A model generated the notes under the pieces. That model was not told where the DNA came from, ran no database searches, and was given only the letters and a program-made list of their open reading frames with translations. The position numbers and the translations under genes were made by a program. From Pyropia yezoensis (taxonomy: Eukaryota > Rhodophyta > Bangiophyceae > Bangiales > Bangiaceae), in assembly GCA_009829735.1 (NCBI GenBank), contig CM020619.1, forward strand, positions 21,818,671-21,882,670: a DNA stretch of 64,000 bases, given 5' to 3'. Of this stretch, positions 43,894 to 53,633 are shown in pieces. Position 1 is the first letter of the stretch. Each line of letters starts with the position of its first letter.

Positions 43894-44414
43894 GATGCCG
43901 TCCGACAAGTGCTCGAGTGTGACAGAGCAAACTCAGCAGGCCGGGGAGAATGGTCTGGCGGGCAGATCCAGCCCGGGGGGGAGGGAGGAGGGCGGACAAG
44001 GAGGTGTGAGATGGTGGCGGACCGCGACAAGGTGGTCACGGATCGGGTGGGTAGAGGAAGCGCAGGCCAGCCACACGACGCCAGCGCCGGCCGCCGCCAT
44101 CTCCGGCCTTCCAGCTGGAGTGCGGAGAATTTCCCAAAAATACATCTGACAATCTGCCGGCAGTCCCTCGAAAATATACCGGTCTCCCACATATGAGGTC
44201 AGGAAGTCTCGCAGGAGGTGATCCCACGACAGACGATTAGGTCAATTTTGCTGTTCAGTGTAAATTCACATTGGTGAGGGAGGTACTTCTTCCCACGTGT
44301 GAACGGTTGCCACGTGCGTGGATGACGTGCACAGGGCCAGAAGTCGTACCCCATGCTACGCTAAAATTGTTCGAGAAAAAAAAATGGAACCAAACAAAAA
44401 CACTATTTACTCAC
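43894..44414. other. spacer between the two transposon genes
   Basis: Upstream region of the second ORF and downstream region of the transposase, both on the minus strand. It contains the minus-strand GGTATATTTT (44171-44180) and an A-rich patch at 44375-44395. No additional gene was seen. Confidence 0.4.
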
Positions 44415-47321
44415 CTAGTTCTCCTCTGAGAAAGGCTCACGATCAAAAAGCACGGCATGAAGGCCCTCCCGCTCCAACGTTCCCACCGCAGCGTCCAAAG
44501 CCCCCACTGGGACGTACTGCTTGGCACCTCCAAAGCCATAAAAGCAGTCTCTTCCCCACTTCTGCGCCGCGTATCCGTACCTCCCAGACCTGTCACGAGC
44601 AGACTTGATGCGCTCCATGAAGGCAAAAACCTTGTGACCGGGCTCCCCCACGACAGGGACCGCAGCGTAGTGAAGCACGGCGCCATAGGTGCTCACTGCT
44701 ACTTCTTGAACTTGACCGTTAGCAGCGCGCCGCCTTTCAGAAGAATTAACGCGAACAAGGAAATTACGGCGGCAATGACATTCGCTTTCCGCCCTAATTG
44801 GCCGGGCCCCAGCAATTCCACCTCCAGCAAACCTTAACCGAAATTATTTCACCGCAATTATCGGCTCATCCATCGAGTTGACGCCGTCAGCCAGGAGGAC
44901 TGCACGCATGCACGTCAGCTCCTCTCCTTGAAGTGGAGCTGCTCTGGTCCGAGGCGGCATGAGAGCCCGACCGAGACCATCTTCCATGGAGAGCCGCAAA
45001 CTGTGGGAGGGCAGATCGTCGTTGCGCGGCTCTTTGCCCGTTGCCCGCGCCCATTGGCCAGGTACATACGTCTGCCCAAAAGAAGAGATGAGCTCGGCCT
45101 TGTACTGGGAACAAACATTGTTGACGAGGCTCGCGTACGGGTTTGATCGGGAACCGATGAGCGCCGTAAGGGACCCAATTTTCCGCTCAGCGGGGAACTG
45201 CCACGACACCCAGGCTGGTCCACAGGACCTGAGGTTAGGCACAATGTCCAAAACTGCTGCTACAGTTGATCGACAGACTGGCAGCCTCTGAGACGAGCCA
45301 CGATTAGCAGATGCGTAGTACTGTCCCACAAAGCGCTTGAGGTCGATCTCGACGTCTCCGAGCTCAGACATGCTCAGACCTCTTGATCGAAACAGCAGTC
45401 GGCTGGCACGGCACAGAGACATGAACATATTGTAGTACAAGTCCGGAATTCGTTCGGCGAGCTGGACTTCTCCGGTACTTAGAAGCCAATACATCCAATC
45501 GACGGCTTTGAAAGACTTGCTCTTGATGTCAATGTTCCGCAAGGACCGCGCTTGAGAGAAGGGCACGGTTTTTCGGGCGTGCTCCATCTCCCTGCCAATC
45601 AAGACGACAGTTTGCCGTGGCGACACGTAGTCTTCAGAGGCGTTGCCTACAATCGGAAGGCCGCCAGAAAACAGTTTCCAGAGAAGCGGGACCACGTTGA
45701 GAAGCAGCAGGTGCATGGTGTCGTATGGAGCCGCCGCAGGTCCAATCTCTGAGAGATAGGCCAGGTTAGGGTAGGAAAGTCGTTGAGCGGGGCTGGGGCA
45801 GAAAAGCAAAGAGTGGCCCTTGATGCCGGCTGTTTTGGCGAGGCCGGTCAGGTACGCTTGCGATCGACCTGCGGTCTTGCCAGCCTCTATGGCCGTCGCG
45901 GCAGCGCGTATGCTCTCTGCCGTCCTTCTGGGAACTACGCAGCCGTCCACAGAAAACAGGACCTCGCCCGTACCAGGATGCTTGGGGGGGTAGTAGGTGT
46001 GGTTCGCTCCGGGCGCGAAAACACCGTGAAAAGCCCGAAATCGGTTAGGCTGATGACCATTATGCCCCACGGCATTGAAGAGCTTGTCGCCAGCCAACAT
46101 GTCGGTAGTGACTTGGAGGACCAGACCTCGCAATGTGTGCGACTCAGTCGACCCATACACTCGAACTCCTGGAATTCCCCTTGCCAACAGGTCCAGCTCC
46201 TCCGCCAAGGGGTGCAGAAAAGACTCGAGATCTCGTGGTTGTTTGGGTCCAGGAGTTACAGTGACCAAGATTTGGCACACATTCCGGGACCGAATCTCAG
46301 GGCTCAGGTTAAGTACGGTCACTATTACAGGCCATCCTTGGAAGCCCATTTGACGCCGCGCCTCGAAGCCGTCGGTGGACAGGCTCAGTGCGATGTCCGT
46401 ATCGGCGTTGAAGTAGCCCGCCCTTACAGCGTCTCGAAAGTTGCTGCCATCGTACCAATCTCTCAAATCTTGGACGGGATGTCCCGCAGCCTCACGAGCC
46501 CTCGCCATCGTTGCAATCATTTCTGGTCCGAGTGTAGGGTCGCTAATCATGTTGACCAGCCATCCCGACAAGGACCAGTACGTGACCTGCTTGGCTGGCT
46601 GCCCGCTCGCTCGAAAGCGTCTCTGGCCGCAGTACTCACAGCTTGTCAGCGCTGGCCGCGTGTGCGTGTAGGCAGCGCAGCCGTTGATACAGGCTTCGAC
46701 TTGGCGCTGGTGAACGTCCACACTGGCGTCAATAAACCGCTCCATTTTCGCGGGAGTGCGGTAAGCAGCGGAGCACGTTTTCAGCCTCAGTAGATCTTTT
46801 ACTGCCGCCTTCCGGATGTTGTGTTGTACGAACCAAGCGTACAGAGCTAAATCGTCGATGTTTTCCGTGAACTGGACGACTGGGAGAAGCACCTCGTTAC
46901 AGCGCGCCACGTCTTGGACAATGGGCTGCAGCGGTGCACCTGGGGCGGGTGCATTATCACGGTCCACATTTGGACTGGCAGCGCTGGAGCTGCTGCTGCT
47001 GCCGGTACTCCTAGAGGACCCATCGTCGCTCGTTTCTGGTGCACTCAGAGCGCCCTCTGGGTCGTCCGCTGCACCGGCTGGCAGCGCGGGTCCGCCTGCC
47101 AGGTCCCCGACAAACCCAGCACCATCTGCAGGCCCAGCACGCACGGCGAGTGGCAAAGTCCCAGCCTCCGCGACTTCGGCTGGCCCTCCAGATGTACCGG
47201 CCAGGGGTCGGTTGCGCTTACGGTTGTGCCTTTTCCACGTAGCCAGAGACACCCGCTGAGGGTTCCCTGGGTTCCCCAACGTGCAGCGCGAGCAGAAGCA
47301 TTCTGGTTGTTCTGATGACAT
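44415..47321 (-). pseudogene. Tnp2-type transposase with an in-frame TAA
   Basis: The ATG at 47321 begins MSSEQPECFCSRCTLGNPG, a Cys-x-Cys-x2-Cys motif followed by a Trp-Lys-Arg-His, as in fungal and plant Tnp2 proteins. Diagnostic segments follow: CINGCAAYT near SCEYCGQRRFR (zinc knuckle), ALSLSTDGFEARRQMGFQGW (first Asp block), VYGSTESHTLRGLVLQVTTD, and PYDTMHLLLLNVVPLLWKLF (the Tnp2 D-x-M-H block). A TAA at 44844-44846 ends the first 825 residues, but the same frame then stays open for another 142 codons to 44415. Those residues look like the usual Tnp2 tail: HCRRNFLVRVNSSERR, NGQVQEVAVSTYG and GHKVFAFMERIKSARDR. So the stop is most likely a nonsense mutation, or is read through, and not the true end. 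With the tail the protein is about 968 residues. The gene is otherwise clean, so the lesion is recent. Confidence 0.85.
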
Positions 47322-47527
47322 GTGGATGAGCGGCGCTTGTGGAGAGAAGGGGGGAGGGGGAGCAGCGGCGGCAGCGGACAGTGGAAGGGGGGGCGGAGAG
47401 GGCGCGCGGGATGATGGCTGGTCGACCGGTTGGTCGACCGTCGCAGTTGGGTCGAAGCGTACGTGCGTGCAGCTGACGTTGGATGATGGGGAGGGAACGG
47501 CGGCTTGAAGTGGCTCTCAAGGAGTGG

Positions 47528-47534
47528 TTTTATA
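47528..47534 (-). promoter_or_regulatory. TATA box of the Tnp2-type transposase
   Basis: The minus strand reads CGCGTATAAAACC, 207 bases upstream of the transposase ATG at 47321, in otherwise GC-rich sequence. Confidence 0.55.
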
Positions 47535-47720
47535 CGCGCAAACCTGTCACGTCGGCCAATGAGCGTTCAAGAGTGACATAGTGTATGTCCCATTCCGGGA
47601 GCCAATATGGAGCGACGCGGATGCCAATTTGGAACCCGGTTGGAGGCTCCATCCAAGACCAGGTCTGGATCGTTCCGGAAGGATCTGGAAGACTCGAGAT
47701 CCTTCCAGGGCGTCACATCG

Positions 47721-47943
47721 CCCTCGAAATCGAGGGTTTCCGATCGGTGACCCTCGATATCGCGGCTTCCCCGCGACAGCTGTGACGGGGTGTCCCCAAG
47801 ATCGAGGCTGCCTGTTGGGAGGCCGGTACTCCGGCCTCGATATGGAGGGTGGTGCTCCTATTCACCCACGATTTCGAGGTGTCCACCTCCGATATTGGAA
47901 AGAATACCCGCGATATCGCGTGTAAACCCTCATTATCGAGGGA
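47721..47943. repeat. right inner cluster of CCTCGATATCGAGG palindromes
   Basis: About eight related copies, including CCCTCGAAATCGAGGG at 47721, CCCTCGATATCGCGG at 47751, GGCCTCGATATGGAGG at 47833, CACGATTTCGAGGTG near 47867, CCTCCGATATTGG near 47886 and the perfect CGCGATATCGCG at 47909. They mirror the cluster at 41106-41263. Confidence 0.7.
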
Positions 47944-47964
47944 TGCACATTCTGTAGGGCCCGC

Positions 47965-48724
47965 CGGGAGCAGCCGCCCCCTCGCCGGTAACGGCGGCCC
48001 CCAATCCGTAGCCGCCGCCCTTTCGCCGGCCGCGGCAGCCCCTTACCGGTAGCGGCCGCCCCCGAGCCGGGAGCGGCCGCCCGCCGACCGGTAGCGGCCG
48101 CCCCCCACCCGTAGCCGCCACCCCCCCGCCTGTAGCAGCCGCCCCCCCCCTGTAGCAGCGGCCCCCCCGCCGGGAGCAGCCGCCCCCCACCGGGAACAGC
48201 CGCCCCCCCGTCCGCAGCGGCCACCCGACAGCCGGTAGCAGCCGCCCCCCCACCCGTAGCGGCCGCCCCACCGCCGGTCGCGGCCGCCCCCCACAGGAAG
48301 CGGCCGCTCCCTTGCCGGCCGCGGCCGTTCCCCACCGGTAGCGGCCCCCCCCCCGCCGGTGGTAGCCGCCCCCCCACCGGTTGCGGCCGCCCCCCCGTCC
48401 GCAGCGGCCTCCCGCCAGCCGGTAGCAGCGGCTCCCCCACCAGTAGCGGCCGCCCCACCGCCGGTCGCGGCCGCCCCCCACCGGTAGCGGCCCCCCCCCC
48501 GCCGGTGGTAGCCGCCCCACCACTGGTTGCGGCCGCCCCCCCGCCTGTACCAGAAGCCCCCCACTTGTACCAGGCGCCCCCCCGCCGGTAGCAGCCGCCT
48601 CTAACCGGAAGCAGCCGCCCCCCCGTCCGCAGCGGCCACCCGTCAGCCGGCCGCGGCCGCCCCCCCACAGGTAACGGCCGCCCCCTCACCGGTAGCGGCC
48701 GCCCCACCGCCGGTAGCGGCCGCC
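47965..48724 (-). repeat. right subterminal array
   Basis: The same 20-21-base units as the left arm, in the orientation expected for an inverted terminal structure, but only about 0.8 kb long. Variant order near the tip (units with TAGAGGCGGCTGC, then GGTACAAGTGGG, then TTCTGGTACAGG) matches the left arm at 37260-37330. The arms therefore share array history, not just motif. Confidence 0.85.
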
Positions 48725-49064
48725 GCCCCGGTTGCAGCGGCCGGCGGCAGGCCGCAGCCTGGCGCGTGGCGGCCAGGGTACGCTCGCCCGCATCCCATTT
48801 TTTGGCGCCTGCCCCAGCCCCTTTGGCTGGCCCGCTACCTCCGTGCTGCAGTAGACACCATCCTCCTGCATGCCTGAGTCATCCCCCGTGGTCTCTCGCC
48901 ACTTCCGGCCTCTCCCATGGCCGTAGCGGTCTATCGTCGGCCGTAGCTGCGCCCCCCAGACGCGTCAATTTCCCAGTGTGACGAACTTGCAGGCTGATAG
49001 AGACGAATCCGCAGGCTGTGGGCCTTGCCCGAGCGAACTTGCAGTCTGCAAGTTCAAACGAGTA
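48725..49064 (-). repeat. right terminal inverted repeat, unique block
   Basis: Mirror image of 36721-37060, including the palindromic tip at 49035-49055 (GAACTTGCAG and CTGCAAGTTC around one base). It ends ...CAAACGAGTA at 49064. Confidence 0.9.
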
Positions 49065-49654
49065 TATCCTACTTCAAGATGCCGGGGAAGGGGGCGAGGC
49101 CGGATGGAAACCGGGCGCACCAAGAGGCGTATTTGGTCGTTCCGATCGATCGAACAAGGAATGCCTTATGAGTCCATCATCCTTGTGCGCTCGCCCACTT
49201 TTTTTGCACACCTGCCACGTGTCAGTGTGCTCGACACAGAGAGATACACTACGTACGCGCAGCGCGACGACACAGCCCGGTCCGACAAGGCCACGGTACA
49301 GTGCTGTACGAAGCGAGCATGGAGAAACAGTTGGCCAAAGATGAAAAGGACAGGCTGCCGCGGCAGGGGGCGCGTTTATCGCGGTGGAAAGCACGGTGAG
49401 GCGGAGGCGTACCTGCCGGACGAACGCCCTTCCCGGCAATGGACAAGGGGCCCAGCGTCTACCGGCCAGCGCCGAACGGAAAGAGCACCTTCCGGGCCAC
49501 TGCTGCCATGGCCTGTCCCAGCCTCCAACCTGCACCCGCGCCCCCACCTCCACCGAGCCCACACCCGCGTACGCGCGCGCGCCCCCGCCCGTGCCCCCGC
49601 CGCCTCTGTCCCCGATTCCGCCCCCGCCCGAGCTCCCGAGCCAACTCGACCGCC
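49065..49654. other. host flank between transposon and ORANGE gene
   Basis: 3' region of the minus-strand ORANGE gene. No ORF with ordered protein features was seen. Confidence 0.4.
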
Positions 49655-50883
49655 TCAAAGGTACGGTGGCCCCGCATTGGAGTAGTAGTCCACCTCCTCC
49701 GATGTAAACTCATACGACTCATACTGCGCCCGCAGCGCGCGCTCGTACTCAATCGGCACCAGGCGGCCCGTCCCCTCACAGTGGTTGCACTCGACGTAGC
49801 CAGACGTGTGGCACGCCTTGCAGTCGTCCTGCGCCAGCGGCGCCGCCCGAGATGGGACCGAACCCAGCGTGCAGCAGTTGCCACAGGGGAGCTTGCCAGA
49901 GCCGCGGCAGTAGGGGCACTGCTTTCGCTCTTTCGCCTGCCATCGATCAGAGCGGGAGTGCACGAGAACAGAGGTTCCAGGCAAAAAAGGATGACGCGGG
50001 TATGAGGGTCAGAGGGAGGTAAGAGTGCCGCAGGGAGATAAGAGGGTCCTAGGGAAACACAAAGGGAACAGACGAGTCAGTGCCTGCCGTCAGTCCACCA
50101 GACCCGAGTGCACTCACTACGGCACGGAAGGACGGCTTGCTAACCTCCCCAGAAGAACGCCCTCGTACCAGAGCGCCAAGAACAGACGGCCCAGCGCAAG
50201 CCGTACACTCAGCTAGGTCCCCAACAGTCCACAGCACCACTGCCACCGCCCGGCCTCTCCGCGCCAGAAGTCCACACTACGTCCCCTGTCAAACACATCC
50301 ACACCAAGCTCACCTTTTGCCGGTTCACCTCAAGCGCAATCAGGGTGCCCATCACGCCCACGGTTCCACCCGCAACGGCCGCCGCAATCTCATTCACCGT
50401 CGGCGCCGTCATCAGCGTGGTCAGGGATGTGTCCACACACCCCGCCCCGGCAGCGCCCCCCCCCCCCACTGCCCCTGCCACAGACGCGGACGCCGCGGCG
50501 GTGAGGCACTCACCGGTGCCCGGCATTAGCCCAGACGCGCCCACCTGGCCGCGGAGGAACTCGGCCACCGCCTCAGCGGCGGGGGTGAGCACGTGCGCAC
50601 TGGCAGCTGCCGACAGCAGCAGCAGCGTGTCGGCGGCTTCGGCCGGCGCAGTGGGAGGAAGGAAGGCCATCATCCGGGGGGTGGTCGCCGTGGCGGGCGC
50701 CGGCAGGCAGGGCGCTGCGCCACGCCGGCGGAAAGGGTAGCCGCCGCCGCAGCCGCCGCAGCCGCCGCAGCCGCCGCAGCCGGGGCGTCGCGATGTGGCC
50801 AATCGCTGGGGGTGCTGAAGGGAGAGGGGCGGGCCAGGACGGACGGGTGGTGGCGCCGCGGGAGGAAGGAAAGCCATGCCCAT
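49655..50883 (-). CDS. OR: ORANGE-like plastid DnaJ-zinc-finger protein
   Basis: Two exons, 50883-50314 and 49936-49655, joined in phase 0 by a GTGAGC donor and a GGCAG acceptor: 283 residues. ORANGE proteins sit in plastid membranes, stabilise phytoene synthase and promote carotenoid storage. Seen here: an N-terminal Pro/Ser/Arg-rich leader (plastid targeting); the ORANGE hallmark of two hydrophobic segments ahead of a charged linker, NEIAAAVAGGTVGVMGTLIA followed by LEVNRQKAKERKQ; then a DnaJ-type Cys cluster with CPYCRGSGK, CGNC, CKACHTSG and CNHCEGTG, giving four CxxC pairs. As in ORANGE, no J domain is present. The ATG at 50883 is followed by MAFLPPAAP, and a near copy, MAFLPPTAP, starts at about residue 75. 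A GGC-rich tract near 50740-50780 encodes Cys-Gly-Gly repeats. The related BSD2 family is shorter and lacks the hydrophobic segments. Confidence 0.85.
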
Positions 50884-52511
50884 GGTACAAGGGGGGGCCG
50901 GGGGGGGGGATGAGGAGGGTTTAGAGAGGTGGGGGGTAGCCGGTTCAGTGGATGGGGGGATGAGGGAGGAGGGGGGGGGTGCGAGGAGCCGCAAGTCCCA
51001 CGCGGGGGAGAGAGGCGTGCGAGCAGACCTTCCCGATCAAGGTGGCGGATGGGCGGCGCGGCGGCGGATGTGACGGTGCGGATGGTGTCCGCGGGAGTCG
51101 ACGGCAGCGGCCTACGTGAAGAGCGCCAAGCGATAGGCGGCCCGTGGAAGCGCAGCGGGGTCACGGCGGCGGAGGCACCGGGAATGGCGGGCGGAGGTCT
51201 GGCGGGGCGGTGAATCTCCTGCTGGGAAGTCGACTACTAAAGACTTACTCCTATCAATGTAATCATTACGACGAGATGTGCTGAGCTCTCAAGAAGAGTC
51301 GTGGCGGAGACTTGTGAAGCCGTGATCTGCGAGCTACGTACAGAAAATCAGGGCTACTTTCCCAAGCCTTGTGGTGGTGTCGCGACCTCCGTGCGAGCGT
51401 TTCATGCACGTGCGCCCTTCCGAGGCCTCGTACGACCGCCGTGGCACCTCCATCGTGGTGCCGCAACGACCTCCCCACGCTATCCTTTCCCCACCTTCCG
51501 TTCCCCTTCTGCAGACCATCTCGCCGTCCTTTTATGGTTGCCAGCCTGCACGCCCGCAGTGCGCGCGCAGGCGCGGGCAGCGGAGGACATTCCTGACGTG
51601 CAACCGGTGTACAAAAGTGCACAGCATACACAGCCCCCTTCCGGTTCGTGCGCTACAAAGAGGGCAGCTGTCACAGCCCTACCCCCTTTAGTCCTTCGGG
51701 AGGGTGTCGGCGCCCTCTGGGAACGGTATCGGCTGGTATTCCAGGTGTTCGGCGTGAGGCACAGCCGCTCCGCACCACCCCATGGTTTCGTAGTTTCTGC
51801 AGATGTCCAGATCCTGGCGGGTTCCCTGAAGGGAAAAAATAACAAGAGGGACGGTAAACTCCTCGCAGGAGCGAATCCATCGAGCTCACGAGAGCGCGGC
51901 AGCTCGCTTCGCACAGCAGCGGCCGCACGACAGCGGCTGCACGACGGCGGCCGCACAACAGCGGCTGCACGACAGCGGCCGCAAAACAGCGGTCGCATGA
52001 CAGCGACCGAACGCGAGAGCGACCGGCGCCGTTGACGGGGAACACGGCAGTGTGAATGAGGACGGACACGGAAGGGTTTCACTATGGGCACACTGTCGAG
52101 AAAGAAAACAGGCCCAGACCCGGGACGATAGAGAAACACAAACCACACGAAGGCTCGGCAAGGGCAAGAACGCCAAAAAAAAAAAGAGAGAACACAAAAA
52201 CCAGTCACTTCGCCGTCGCGCCATCGCCCCCAAGAAGGTTGAGAAAAAGCCCAAGAAGTAGAAAGAAACAAAGAAAAGCTAGCCCACGGACGACTCACGA
52301 CTATCCCGATACCCAGGAAAAAAAAAATTGGTTCAGAAAGGGAAGAGCAAACCGGGATCACCAAAACGGGTAAGGACAGAAAGACATGTAAGAAACGAGC
52401 AAAGGAGAGAGGAAGAAAAAAAAACCAAGGCATGGAAGACGCATACCCCTTACGCGTTTGCACAGGCCAGTGTCGCAGCCAGGGCGTTGGCGCGCCCCGA
52501 TCGGCGGGGGG
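50884..52511. other. intergenic, compositionally unusual
   Basis: The first about 300 bases are the GC-rich upstream region of the ORANGE gene. From about 51200 the sequence is more balanced, and 52090-52440 is strongly purine-biased with A-rich runs. A plus-strand frame (51301-52035) lacks an ATG at its beginning and ordered motifs. This may be a decayed insertion; no terminal repeats were found. Confidence 0.35.
51917..52006. repeat. 14-bp tandem repeat, about six units
   Basis: Degenerate units of CAGCGGCCGCACGA in tandem. The GCGGCCGC core resembles that of the transposon arrays, but the unit length and flanks differ. Confidence 0.75.
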
Positions 52512-53633
52512 TTACGCCCCGCCCCCCCCCTCCGCCCGCCCCGCGCTTCTCCGTGAAGCCAATGCGGCCGGCCCCAGCCAGACTGGCGACGACGGGGACC
52601 CCCCCCCCACCGGCGCGGACAGGGCGGCGCGGCCTGGGGAGCCCATCGACGCCTGCAAGGAGTTACGCTCCCGGCCAAGCCGCTCAAACCCGTCCACCCG
52701 CTCGCGGATGACACCAATCAGGGGGGACCCGTGCGGGCTCAGGCCCCCGCCGCCGCCGGCTGCGTCCCCGGCGCCGGCAGCATGCAGGGCGCTCAGGGGG
52801 AGCGGCGGCGGTGGCGTCCAGGGGGTGGCGTGCCCGCTACCGGCCGACGCCCATGGCGGCGACTGGGGCGACGACGCCACGGCCGCTTCCCGCGCCACGC
52901 CGCCGCCTCCTCCCCCCCGCCCGTCGCCGGGCGCCGCCGGCCCGTCGGCGTTGATCCGCTCCTCGTCGTCGTCCTCCCCCCGCAGGTTGAGCAGCAGCGC
53001 GGCGGTGTCACAGCTAAACGGGCGGCCACCGCCGGCGCCGTCGTCATCGTCGTCCAGGTCACTGGGCAGCTCCGGGGTGGCCTCCGTCGACGTCCGTGAC
53101 CGCGCGTCGTAGTCGTCGCCACGCCGGGCCGGCGGCGGCGCCCCCCCCTGCCAGCCCCCCCCCAGCGGGGTGCCCGCGTACAGGCGGGCGGCGGCGGCGG
53201 GCCCGACGGGGGACATGGAAAAGGCGTCGAGGACGGCGCCCGCGTCACGTGGCCGCAGCACGTGCTCCACGCTCATATGCGGGGGGAGGTCCACAAAGTC
53301 GGCCGACGGCCGCCCGGCGGCGGCGGCGGCGGTGGCGGCAGCGCCGGCAGGGCGGGGTGGCGGCGGCTCCCCGCTGCCATCGCTGGCGGTGCCCGTGGAG
53401 CGGGCGTCGGTGGTCGCCGTCACGTCCGAGGCGGGTGGGGTGACGCCCCCGCCGCCGCCGCCGCTGCCACCGCGCCCGCCGCCGCCCCTGCCCCCGTCCG
53501 AGGCGGCGGTGGGCGAACCACCCCCGCCAGCAGCGCCCCTGCCCCCGCCGTGGGGGGAACGCCCGCCGGGGCGGTAGCGCTTAGCGGCAGAAGGGGACGC
53601 AGGGCGGGCGAGGCAGCTGGTCGCGGCGCCCAT
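52512..53633 (-). CDS. hypothetical protein with N-terminal dual-acylation signal
   Basis: Intronless, 373 residues from the ATG at 53633. The start MGAATSCLA fits an N-myristoylation site (Gly2, small residue at 6) with an adjacent Cys for palmitoylation, suggesting attachment to a membrane. The rest is largely disordered Gly/Pro/Ala with a few more ordered stretches: ADFVDLPPHMSVEHVLRPRD, AGAVLDAFSMSPVGPAAAAR, an acidic SDLDDDDDG, AALLLNLRGEDDDEERI, and LIGVIRERVDGFERLGRERN near the end (probably helical). No family was recognised. The C-terminus ends at a G-run and might be altered by an indel. Confidence 0.6.
   Translation of the reverse strand: MGAATSCLARPASPSAAKRYRPGGRSPHGGGRGAAGGGGSPTAASDGGRGGGGRGGSGGGGGGVTPPASDVTATTDARSTGTASDGSGEPPPPRPAGAAATAAAAAGRPSADFVDLPPHMSVEHVLRPRDAGAVLDAFSMSPVGPAAAARLYAGTPLGGGWQGGAPPPARRGDDYDARSRTSTEATPELPSDLDDDDDGAGGGRPFSCDTAALLLNLRGEDDDEERINADGPAAPGDGRGGGGGGVAREAAVASSPQSPPWASAGSGHATPWTPPPPLPLSALHAAGAGDAAGGGGGLSPHGSPLIGVIRERVDGFERLGRERNSLQASMGSPGRAALSAPVGGGSPSSPVWLGPAALASRRSAGRAEGGGGA

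Larger units (their letters stand above)
36721..49064. mobile_element. 12.3-kb Tnp2-type transposon with complex subterminal arrays
   Basis: The two ends are long inverted copies. The first about 330 bases at the left match the last about 330 at the right with only about six single-base differences by eye. Outside them lie unrelated host sequences. From the tips inward the order is the same on both sides: palindromic tip, unique 330-base block, GC-rich array of 20-21-base units, and a cluster of CCTCGATATCGAGG-like palindromes. Inside, on the minus strand, are a Tnp2-type transposase and a second ORF. Tnp2 with subterminal repeats and a second ORF is the plan of CACTA/En-Spm elements, but the tips read TACTCGTTTG rather than CACTA. 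A 2-base TA duplication is possible (left ...TA before CTCG, right TA after CGAG) but cannot be separated from the inverted repeat itself. Internal non-coding stretches are 41264-41658 (direct repeat TTCATTGTTGATTT, GCT-rich tract) and 43894-44414. Confidence 0.85.

Noticed and set aside
44700..44835. A separate small membrane peptide (GRKANVIAAVISLFALILL) just downstream of the transposase stop
   Set aside because: It has no ATG, and the alternative frame over the same bases is collinear with the transposase and carries Tnp2-like tail sequence.
41659..47321. Reassigned stop codons in this organism
   Set aside because: Single stops occur in both genes of the large transposon, but NOP14 ends exactly at TAG after its conserved C-terminus, and other host genes end at TGA where expected.
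36721..49064. Calling the large element a canonical CACTA transposon
   Set aside because: The tips do not read CACTA or CACTG, and a 3-base target duplication is not present. Only the transposase type and general plan agree.
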